Positions 21,226 through 27,468 of a DNA stretch of 27,468 bases are shown in pieces (within the stretch, counting starts at the first letter, position 1; each line of letters starts with the position of its first letter). The notes under the pieces were generated by a model. That model saw only the letters and a program-made list of their open reading frames with translations. It was not told the DNA's origin and ran no database searches. Both the position numbers and the translations under genes were made by a program. Source of the DNA: Pseudomonadota bacterium (GTDB taxonomy: Bacteria; Pseudomonadota; Alphaproteobacteria; Sphingomonadales; Sphingomonadaceae); contig JAFAEZ010000105.1 of the NCBI GenBank assembly GCA_023423775.1, positions 1-27,468 of the forward strand, read 5' to 3'.

Positions 21226-22530
21226 TCAGCGGATCGCCGAGAGCTCGACCCCCTTCGTCTCGCGCGCCAGCAAGGCGCTGATCCCGCTGATCGCGCAGGC
21301 CGCCGCGACATAGATCACGACCGGCATGGCCGATTCATATTCGCGATAGAGCCACAAGGCGATGATCGGCGCCAGCGATCCGGCGACGATCGAGGTGAGC
21401 TGGTAGGCGATCGACACGCCCGAATAACGGATCCTGGTCGGGAACAATTCGGTGATGAACGCCGCCTGCGGCCCGTACATCGCGCCGTGGAGGACGAGGC
21501 CGACGACGATGGCAAGGATGATCGAGCCGTTGTCTCCGCTCTCCAGCAGGCGGAAGAAGACGAACATCCAGATTGCGAGGCCGATGCCGCCGAAGGCATA
21601 GACCGGGCGCCGCCCGATCCGGTCCGAAAGCCAGGCGAACAGGGGAATGGCGAAAAACTGCACCGCTGCGCCCACCAGCAAGGCGTTGAGCGCCACGCTG
21701 CGCGTCTCCTCGGCCACGTCGACCAGGAAGGTGAGCGAGAAGACGGTGAGGATGTAATAAGAGATATTCTCGCCGACGCGGATGCCGGCGCCCAGCACGA
21801 CCGCCCTGGGGCGTTCGCGGAACACCTCGATAGCCGGCAGCTTCGGCGGGGTTTCGGCCTGCTCGATCGCCTCCTCGAACATGCGCGGCTCGGCCACCTT
21901 GTTGCGGATGTACCAGCCGACCGCGACCAGCAGCGCCGAGAGCAGGAAGGGAATGCGCCAGCCCCAGGCGAGGAAGTCCGCCTCGCTCTGCAGGCCCGCC
22001 ATCAGCGCCAGCACCGCGGCCGCCAGCAGATTGCCGGCGGGAACGCCGGCCTGCGGCCAGCTCGCCCAGAAGCCGCGCCGCGCAGCATCGCCATGTTCGG
22101 CCGCCATCAGTACCGCGCCGCCCCATTCGCCGCCGACGGCAAAGCCCTGCACCAGCCGCAGAAGAATGAGCGTGATCGGCGCCCAGATGCTGATCTGGTT
22201 GTAGGTCGGCAGCAGCCCGATCAGCACGGTCGCGACGCCCATCATGATCAGGCTCAGCATCAGCAGCCGCTTGCGGCCGATCCGGTCGCCATAATGGCCG
22301 AAGACGATGCCGCCGACCGGCCGCGCGACGAAACCGAGAGCGTAGGTCGCGAAGGCGAGCAAGGTTCCCGTCAGCGGGTCGAATTCGGGAAAGAAGAGCT
22401 TGTTGAAGACGAGCGCGGCGGCCGAGCCGTAGAGGAAGAAATCATACCACTCGATCGTGGTGCCGATCAGGCTGGCCATCACCACCCGCCGCAGCGGCGT
22501 CTTGCCCTCCGTTGCCGCGCGGTCGCTCAT
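21226..22530 (-). CDS. MFS transporter, metabolite:H+ symporter (MHS) family
   Basis: 434-aa inner-membrane transporter with 12 predicted helices. The start is the ATG of MSDRAATEGKT, with GGAGG about 8 nt upstream; an ATG five codons earlier overlaps that site. The MHS signature is seen in IGTTIEWYDFFLYGSAAALVF (helix 1) and RPVGGIVFGHYGDRIGRKRLL (loop 2-3), then RLVQGFAVGGEWGGAVLMAAE (helix 4-5) and WLSDRIGRRP (the second-half loop). ProP, KgtP and ShiA-like proteins share this pattern, so a carboxylate, betaine or similar small solute is likely, but the substrate cannot be told. The I78 inhibitor gene lies 71 bp upstream on the same strand. Confidence 0.9.
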   Translation of the reverse strand: MSDRAATEGKTPLRRVVMASLIGTTIEWYDFFLYGSAAALVFNKLFFPEFDPLTGTLLAFATYALGFVARPVGGIVFGHYGDRIGRKRLLMLSLIMMGVATVLIGLLPTYNQISIWAPITLILLRLVQGFAVGGEWGGAVLMAAEHGDAARRGFWASWPQAGVPAGNLLAAAVLALMAGLQSEADFLAWGWRIPFLLSALLVAVGWYIRNKVAEPRMFEEAIEQAETPPKLPAIEVFRERPRAVVLGAGIRVGENISYYILTVFSLTFLVDVAEETRSVALNALLVGAAVQFFAIPLFAWLSDRIGRRPVYAFGGIGLAIWMFVFFRLLESGDNGSIILAIVVGLVLHGAMYGPQAAFITELFPTRIRYSGVSIAYQLTSIVAGSLAPIIALWLYREYESAMPVVIYVAAACAISGISALLARETKGVELSAIR

Positions 22531-22601
22531 GCTCTGCCCCTCCATGCTTTTCCGGCATCCTTAAAGACGGCGCCGGGCGCGGCGACAAGAGGCGAAGGCG
22601 A

Positions 22602-22910
22602 TCAGCCGCAGCGAAAGCTGCGGATGCGGCCGCGGCTGTCCACGTCGATGGTGAGGCGGCTCGTCATATATTCGGATGTGACCGGCTCGCCCGGACGGAT
22701 CCATCGGAGCATCGCCGCCCCGCTCAGCTCCTGGGCGCGCTTACCGACCTCCGCAGTGGCAGGCTCGCCGACCAGTGCTCGTGCGCGCTCCACGTCGCAC
22801 CGGTCGACATCGATCGTCGCGGCCGGCGCGCGTTGCGGCGACGCTGCCGGCGCAGCGCAGCCGACGACGCCCAGCAGCACCAATACCGCCGCTCGTGCCG
22901 CCATCGTCAT
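22602..22910 (-). CDS. I78-type peptidase inhibitor lipoprotein
   Basis: 102-aa lipoprotein of the I78 inhibitor family, whose characterised fungal members inhibit serine proteases such as elastase. Signal peptide with lipobox VVGC (Cys18). Residue +2 is Ala, which favours outer-membrane anchoring. The mature domain has Cys38 (DRCDVERARALVGE), a conserved SGAAMLRWIRPGEPVTSEYMTSRL (reactive-site region) and the family ending DVDSRGRIRSFRCG with Cys101, presumably bonded to Cys38. ATG at 22910 is chosen; ATG at 22904 is an alternative. The upstream gene, on the same strand, is a secreted trypsin-like protease ending 59 nt away, so inhibitor and target may form a pair. A terminator lies between them and its U-tract runs almost into this start. 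Confidence 0.82.
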   Translation of the reverse strand: MTMAARAAVLVLLGVVGCAAPAASPQRAPAATIDVDRCDVERARALVGEPATAEVGKRAQELSGAAMLRWIRPGEPVTSEYMTSRLTIDVDSRGRIRSFRCG

Positions 22911-22916
22911 ACCCCC

Positions 22917-22957
22917 AAAAAAATGGGCCTGCGGAGCCCGATGCTCCCGCAGGCCCA
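22917..22957 (-). terminator. intrinsic terminator after the autotransporter gene
   Basis: On the minus-strand transcript, a 14-bp GC-rich stem (gctcccgcaggccca at 22943-22957 with tgggcctgcggagc at 22924-22937, one bulged base, 5-nt loop) is followed by seven U's (22923-22917) and then GGGGG. It ends only 6 nt before the ATG of the I78 gene, so the GGGGG after the U-tract is also that gene's best ribosome-binding site. Confidence 0.9.
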
Positions 22958-22969
22958 ATCCCCTCCGAA

Positions 22970-25900
22970 TCAGAAGCGGATCGTGAAATCCGCCATCGCG
23001 CGGTCGTCGCGATAGTCGGTGCGGCCGAGGCTGGTCTCGAGCCCGGCGCCGAACTCGAGCTTGCCCCTCGTCAGTTTGAGCCCGCCCTTGAGTTCGGCCC
23101 AATTGCTGTCGCCGCCGGCGATCGGCAGTGCGAAGGCATGTTCGGGCGCATCGGCAAAGCGCACGGTCAGGCCGTCATTACCGCCGGACAGGTTCTGGAC
23201 CAAATCGGCCTGCAGCTGGGGAACGAAGGTCCAGCTTCCGATCCGCGTAGCGCCGGACAGCTTGGCGCCGATCCGGGCGTCGAGTTGCTGCACCTTCAGG
23301 TCATCGAGCTGGAGGGCCGCCGCCCCGCCGGTCTCGCGATAGCCGCTGAGCGCATAAGAAGAATAGCCGACCGCCACGCGCGGCGTCACCATTAGCCCGT
23401 TACCGAGGCCGAGATTGACCCCGGTCTCCGCCATCGCGCTGTAGCGCGACGCCTTGGTCGCTCCGGTCAGATCGGGGACGGCGTCGCCCGTGCTGGTGTG
23501 CCGGTCGAGGCTGGCACGGCTGTTCTCGGCGGCGGCGAGACCGGCTACATAGAAGCCGTCGCCGAGCCGATAGGAGCCGTAGACCGCCACCTGGCTGGAT
23601 TTCGCCTCCGCCCGATCATAGACGCTGCCCTGCGCCGAATAGCCGCTGGCATAGCCGAAGGCGGTGCCCAGAGTGGCGGCGTCGCCCACCGCCATTTCGA
23701 GGCCCATGCCGATATGCCAGCTGCGCTGGCCGGCGCGGAACGCGGCCCGGCTGCCGTCCAGAGTCGCGGCGTTGGTGCGGATGCCGCCGGCGATGAAGCC
23801 CGACATACCCGGCGGCAAGGCGCCCATCGTGCGCGTCGTCGGGATGATGCCGAGGCCCTGCTGCGCGGCCTGATCGACCGTGCCCGCGCTGAGCGCCATC
23901 AGCATCTCCGGGTTGCCGACGACGCTCATCTGGCCGCGCGCCCTATCGGTGCCGAGCATCGACAGACGATCGCTGATCGTGGTCAGCATCACTCGGCTCT
24001 GCTCGTCCTGCAGCGCCCGGGCCTCGCCCGCGACACGGGGCGCGAACCCGCTCAGCGTGTTGGCGAGGCTTGCGCCGTCCATCCAGTCGATCGAGCCGTA
24101 CAGCCCGTAGAGCGTGTCATAGGAGGTGAGCCGCAACCGATCGAGCGCATTGGCGAAAGCGACCGCGATTGGATTGTTGCCGGTGATGTGGTTGGCGAGG
24201 CTGCCGGACCGGAAGGTGGCCGTGACGCTGTTGGGCCCATAGGTCAGCTCGGGGCGCAACACGCCCTGGAAGCCGTAAATGGCGCCGAACGTGCCGCCGA
24301 CGCCGCCGGTGGCAGTGGCGATCACCGCGCTGTCGCCATGTTTGGGGGCCGCGCCCACCTTGTTCATCACCAGGTTGCCGTCGGACAGGACGAGCGCGCC
24401 GCCCACGGCGAGCTTGTCCGCAGAGCCGCGCGTGACGTCGATCAGCAGACCCGAGGCCGAGGCCAGGATCGTGTCGGCATTGACATTGAGCGTGCCGATC
24501 GCAGCCCCCGCCGGCGCGACAACGCCGCCGACCACCGTCAGATAATCGGCGTTGATCGTGCCCTGGCCCGAAAGCAGGCCGCTGACGACGAGCATCTCGT
24601 TGGTGTTGAGCGTGCCGTCGATGCGGGTCCAGCCAGAGCCCTGGGTGAAATCGGCCCAGGTGTTGAGCGTGCCGGTGGCACCGATCGCGAGCACCGCGAG
24701 CGGATTGTCGACCGTCATCATGTCGATCGTCGCGGCCTGGTTGAGCGTGGTCACGCCAGGGCGGCTCAGCGTCACGTCGTAGTAACGCGCTTTCTTGAAC
24801 AGAGCGGGGTTGGCGCTGTTCACCGGCTCGACATTGTTGGGCACGAAATTGGTCGAGCCCGGGCCGCCGGCGGTGACGATCGGCGTGCCGGTGCCCGCAG
24901 GCGCGCCGGGACCGTCGAACGTGGAGCAGAACGAACCGAGGAAGCAGAGCGTGCCGAACTTGTCGACGGCGCCATCGGCACCGCCCTGGTGCGAGTCGGG
25001 CACGCCGTTCAGCAGTTCGCCGTCCGGTCCGATGATCCCGTAATTGGGATCCATGTCCTGGATCCAGTGATTGGGATCGAACCAGTCGCCGATGCCCGCC
25101 TTGGCCGAGGCATAAACGTAGGGGTTGTTCTGGACGATATCCTCCCAGAACTGGAACAGCGGCGGATAGACGTTGAACTGGCCGTAGGTCGAGATCCCGC
25201 CGTTGAACGACCAACTCCCCGTCAGCACGCCGGCGACAACCGGCTTGTCGAACCTCTGGTCGACGATCAGCGGACCGCCGGAATCGCCTCCCGCGGTCGC
25301 GCCCTCGTTGGCAAGCGTGACGCCGCCGAGGCCGTTGAAATCATAATAGCCATTGTTGCGCCCGCCCGGAGGCGCGGTGTTGGTGAAGAAGTTGGCGGGT
25401 AGATTGTCCGGATCGTGGTCGGGATCGTCGAAATCCAGCCAGTAGATCGCATGCTGGTGCGCCGCATAAGCGGTATTGCCGGGATCGATCGCCGGGCTGT
25501 CGACCCAGTCGTTGTTGGTCATCAGCGCGTCGATCATATTCTCGGCCGAGCGCCGCCGGTAATCGATGCCGGCGAGGTTGCCGATGCCCGAGAGGCCGAC
25601 GCCGGCGCCGCCATAGCCGGTGACGATCGCATGGGTCGGACCGTCCAGCGGCGAGAACAGCAAGGTCCAGGTCGGGATGTCCTTGACGTGGGTGTCGAGC
25701 GTCACCAGCGCGATGTCCTGGTTGGCGAATTCGCCGCCGCCGCCGAGCGCGACCGGCTGCGCTCCAGTGCCATACCAGACCTGGTTGGCGTTATAGATGT
25801 GACGCGAGGTGACCGTCTGGAAGTTGGCGTCGCGCCACGTCTCATACGGTCCCTTCTGTCCGGCCGGACAGGTGAACGGCAGCCCGCTCGCATTGAAGCA

Positions 25901-26407
25901 GTTGCGGTTGAGCGACTCGAAGCCGAAGCTCAGCGGGATGCCCTGGGACGTGAGCAGCGCACCCCCGGCGCCGAAATTGCCGTTGACGCCGCCGCCGGAG
26001 CCGGTGTTGCTGCCGTAACGGTGGGCCGCATTGTTGTAGACGCAATGCGCCGCCGTGATCACCGTGCGGGCGTTGATCAGGGTTCCGCTGCACAGGCTGA
26101 GGCCGGCCGAGGCGGGCCCGGTCTGGATGAAGGCGATCTGCTGGCCGACGCCGTTGATCGAGCCGGCCGGATCGAGCACCTGCGGCGAATTGGAATAGAC
26201 CGAGCCGTTGCCCGGCGCATTGATTCCGGGCAGCGCGCTCGGCGGCCCGAGCGGCACCTCGTGATTGGCGACGATATCGAGCGTCGCCGTCGGTATCGAG
26301 GCGCTGGGCCCGCTTTGCGCGAAGGCCGCGCCTCCCGCCATCATCGAAGCCGTCGAGGCCGCCGCCAGCAGCGACCGCCGCAGAATCACCAATCCCGCTG
26401 ATTTCAT
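22970..26407 (-). CDS. autotransporter with trypsin-like (S1) serine protease passenger
   Basis: 1145-aa type Va secretion protein. A signal peptide (1-31, ending AAFAQ) has GGGGAG 7 nt before the ATG. The passenger begins with an S1 protease domain carrying a complete triad: His121 in VITAAHC, Asp231 in NQDIALVTLD and Ser376 in GGDSGGP. Between Asp and Ser lies an insertion with an acidic segment DFDDPDHDPDN (325-335), possibly a calcium site. After it come about 450 residues of beta-helix-like repeats with the typical TLN/GTLNT/GTINADYL pattern. The last ~270 residues are the autotransporter barrel, ending in DFTIRF with the C-terminal aromatic residue. The closest functional class is trypsin-like autotransporters (not subtilisin-type SphB1-like). 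A terminator follows, then the I78 inhibitor gene. Confidence 0.92.
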   Translation of the reverse strand: MKSAGLVILRRSLLAAASTASMMAGGAAFAQSGPSASIPTATLDIVANHEVPLGPPSALPGINAPGNGSVYSNSPQVLDPAGSINGVGQQIAFIQTGPASAGLSLCSGTLINARTVITAAHCVYNNAAHRYGSNTGSGGGVNGNFGAGGALLTSQGIPLSFGFESLNRNCFNASGLPFTCPAGQKGPYETWRDANFQTVTSRHIYNANQVWYGTGAQPVALGGGGEFANQDIALVTLDTHVKDIPTWTLLFSPLDGPTHAIVTGYGGAGVGLSGIGNLAGIDYRRRSAENMIDALMTNNDWVDSPAIDPGNTAYAAHQHAIYWLDFDDPDHDPDNLPANFFTNTAPPGGRNNGYYDFNGLGGVTLANEGATAGGDSGGPLIVDQRFDKPVVAGVLTGSWSFNGGISTYGQFNVYPPLFQFWEDIVQNNPYVYASAKAGIGDWFDPNHWIQDMDPNYGIIGPDGELLNGVPDSHQGGADGAVDKFGTLCFLGSFCSTFDGPGAPAGTGTPIVTAGGPGSTNFVPNNVEPVNSANPALFKKARYYDVTLSRPGVTTLNQAATIDMMTVDNPLAVLAIGATGTLNTWADFTQGSGWTRIDGTLNTNEMLVVSGLLSGQGTINADYLTVVGGVVAPAGAAIGTLNVNADTILASASGLLIDVTRGSADKLAVGGALVLSDGNLVMNKVGAAPKHGDSAVIATATGGVGGTFGAIYGFQGVLRPELTYGPNSVTATFRSGSLANHITGNNPIAVAFANALDRLRLTSYDTLYGLYGSIDWMDGASLANTLSGFAPRVAGEARALQDEQSRVMLTTISDRLSMLGTDRARGQMSVVGNPEMLMALSAGTVDQAAQQGLGIIPTTRTMGALPPGMSGFIAGGIRTNAATLDGSRAAFRAGQRSWHIGMGLEMAVGDAATLGTAFGYASGYSAQGSVYDRAEAKSSQVAVYGSYRLGDGFYVAGLAAAENSRASLDRHTSTGDAVPDLTGATKASRYSAMAETGVNLGLGNGLMVTPRVAVGYSSYALSGYRETGGAAALQLDDLKVQQLDARIGAKLSGATRIGSWTFVPQLQADLVQNLSGGNDGLTVRFADAPEHAFALPIAGGDSNWAELKGGLKLTRGKLEFGAGLETSLGRTDYRDDRAMADFTIRF

Positions 26408-26594
26408 CGCAATGCTCCCCTGTCTCGACCGGCGAATGCCGTGTCGTGCCCGAGCACGAGGCGCGATCCTGACGCTAACGGAGGAATTGACCGAGTCGCC
26501 CCACCCGCTCCGACTTTGAAGCTATACGTTTGGTGGTCCGTGTAAATATTGCTTTTACTATAGTTTTGCCCGTGACCTCTTGGATGTGTCTCAT

Positions 26595-26622
26595 TTGGAC
26601 GCCTCGAAAGAAATTATATCTA
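26595..26622 (+). promoter_or_regulatory. weak candidate promoter for the L,D-transpeptidase
   Basis: TTGGAC and TATCTA stand 16 bp apart in the AT-rich island, leaving a leader of about 175 nt before the ATG at 26803. Both hexamers differ from the sigma-70 consensus at several positions. Confidence 0.2.
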
Positions 26623-26755
26623 ACGATTTACTTCCGTCGACGAAAATGCGCGGCCGAGACGAACGCCGCGGCTCGCGCGACGGGACTTCCGGTCGCCTGC
26701 CGCCCGGTTTCCATCGCATCGCGGCTGCGCCGGGTAGGCCTCGGGCCCAGAGAGG

Positions 26756-26796
26756 CTCCATCGCCGCGTGGGGCGCCGCGGCTCGGTTCGATGGAG
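26756..26796 (+). promoter_or_regulatory. hairpin that sequesters the L,D-transpeptidase ribosome-binding site
   Basis: ctccatcg (26756-26763) is the perfect complement of cgatggag (26789-26796), and the next five bases ccgcg (26764-26768) pair with cgcgg (26777-26781), leaving a 7-nt bulge. The 3' arm contains the GGAG (26793-26796) used by the ATG at 26803. A second ccatcg at 26711-26716 could compete for the same partner. Confidence 0.45.
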
Positions 26797-26802
26797 ATGA
26801 AA

Positions 26803-27468
26803 ATGCGATTCAGCGCCGGCCGGGCCGTGCCCGGCGCGAAGACCACTCTGGTCCTGCTCTCGGTGGGCGTGCTGGGCACGAGCGCCGCCGCAGACCCCGT
26901 GCCCACCCCCGCGCCCGACACGACGCCGGTGGCGGCAAAACCCGCCCAGCTGTGGTCGGCCGATGCGGTGCGCGCCCTTGAAGCCGAGATCCGTGCCGCG
27001 GTCGGCGAAGGACTGGACAGCGCCTCCTACGACCTACCCGCTCTCGCCGACGCCTCCGCGCGCGGCGAGAGCGTGGAGACCGATCGCATCGCTACCGACG
27101 CGGCCTTGGCGCTGGCCCGCGACTATTCGCAGGGACGGGTGGCCGACCGCAGCCGGTTCGGTTGGTATATCGAGCGTGGCGACGATGGCGGCAGCCTCGC
27201 CGCGGGCCTCCACGCGGCGCTGCGCGAGGGCCGGGTTCGGCCGTGGCTGCGCAGCCTGCTCCCGACCGATCCCCGCTACGCCGCTTTGCGCGCCGCTTAT
27301 GCCGGCGAGAGCGATCCCGCGATGCGCGACCGGCTGCGCGCCAATCTCGAGCGCTGGCGCTGGATGCCGCGCCGACTGGGCGACGACCATATCTACGTCA
27401 ACGTGCCGAGCTACACGCTGGCTTTGGTCGAGGACGGCAAGCCGGTCTCCTCCTACACGGTCGTGGTC
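26803..27468 (+). CDS. L,D-transpeptidase (YcbB/LdtD-like), N-terminal part (3'-truncated by window edge)
   Basis: The frame stays open to the right edge (222 codons). The start is the third of three in-frame ATGs, because GGAG lies 6 nt before it; the other two are at 26791 and 26797. Residues 1-30 form a signal peptide (TTLVLLSVGVLGTSAAA). The region around 45-190 is the alpha-helical scaffold domain seen in YcbB-type enzymes (LWSADAVRALEAEI, ALARDYSQGRV, LRANLERWRWMPRRLGDDHIYVN). The start of the YkuD catalytic domain appears as NVPSYTLALVEDGKPVSSYTVVV. The catalytic Cys would lie beyond the edge. It should form 3-3 peptidoglycan cross-links or attach proteins in the periplasm. Confidence 0.85.
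   Translation, partial: MRFSAGRAVPGAKTTLVLLSVGVLGTSAAADPVPTPAPDTTPVAAKPAQLWSADAVRALEAEIRAAVGEGLDSASYDLPALADASARGESVETDRIATDAALALARDYSQGRVADRSRFGWYIERGDDGGSLAAGLHAALREGRVRPWLRSLLPTDPRYAALRAAYAGESDPAMRDRLRANLERWRWMPRRLGDDHIYVNVPSYTLALVEDGKPVSSYTVVV

Larger units (their letters stand above)
26408..26802. other. 395-bp divergent intergenic region with an AT-rich island
   Basis: It separates the divergent autotransporter and L,D-transpeptidase genes. A roughly 120-bp AT-rich island (about 26515-26640) breaks the otherwise high GC content and is the probable promoter zone for both. A weak plus-strand candidate is TTGGAC (26595-26600) with TATCTA (26617-26622), 16 bp apart; TATAGC occurs on the minus strand at 26526-26521. 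No convincing gene is seen here: an open frame from 26580 runs on into the transpeptidase region in the wrong frame. Confidence 0.5.

Noticed and set aside
21487..22986. 499-codon open frame on the plus strand
   Set aside because: It is antisense to the MFS transporter and the I78 gene; it has composition bias only.
23498..25402. 634-codon open frame on the plus strand
   Set aside because: It is antisense to the autotransporter, whose triad, signal peptide and barrel are clear. The translation shows only low-complexity Arg/Gly/Asp-rich sequence.

Overview
The window is GC-rich chromosomal DNA from an alphaproteobacterium, most likely a member of the Sphingomonadales (Sphingomonas-like). The indications are a DksA with a Cys-poor zinc finger, an RcdA/DUF1465 gene beside YdcH/DUF465 genes, a PAP-type CTERM-like C-terminus, a MarR + NlpC/P60 pair, and the fabD-fabG-acpP-fabF-mltG and rpsF-rpsR-rplI blocks. 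The genus cannot be fixed from the sequence alone. No rRNA, tRNA, CRISPR array, insertion sequence or phage gene was recognised.

Layout. 1-3.6 kb: the C-terminal part of a TpsB outer-membrane transporter (cut by the left edge), a nitronate monooxygenase, and, convergent to it, an iron-type alcohol dehydrogenase followed by a hot-dog thioesterase. 3.6-5.6 kb: small regulatory genes (RcdA-like, two divergent YdcH-type small proteins, PilZ, DksA). 5.6-8.2 kb: a 514-bp gap, a Ser/Gly-rich cell-surface candidate with a C-terminal sorting-like tail, a strong bidirectional terminator, a periplasmic protein with a duplicated domain, and a host-attachment-family protein. 8.3-12.9 kb: surE, a K+ channel, rimO and an M17 aminopeptidase, all on the plus strand with tight overlaps in two pairs. 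13.0-14.7 kb: a MarR regulator overlapping an NlpC/P60 endopeptidase, then a small membrane protein. 14.7-19.1 kb: the minus-strand fatty-acid synthesis operon fabD-fabG-acpP-fabF with mltG at its end. 19.3-20.6 kb: the divergent ribosomal operon rpsF-rpsR-rplI with its terminator. 20.8-22.5 kb: a small Tyr-rich secreted protein and an MFS (MHS-type) transporter. 22.6-26.4 kb: a large trypsin-like serine-protease autotransporter followed on the same strand by an I78-type protease-inhibitor lipoprotein. 26.8 kb to the right edge: the N-terminal part of a YcbB-like L,D-transpeptidase.

Most of the window is core or common sphingomonad gene content. The items I find most worth a second look are: (1) the autotransporter protease and I78 inhibitor pair, with a strong terminator squeezed against the inhibitor start; (2) an analogous terminator between acpP and fabF; (3) the Ser/Gly-rich protein with a PAP-type C-terminal anchor; (4) three genes (PilZ, marR, L,D-transpeptidase) whose Shine-Dalgarno sequence lies in or against an inverted repeat; and (5) a TTG-started endopeptidase gene overlapping marR by 86 nt. 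All functional readings come from motif recognition by eye and no database search was made.
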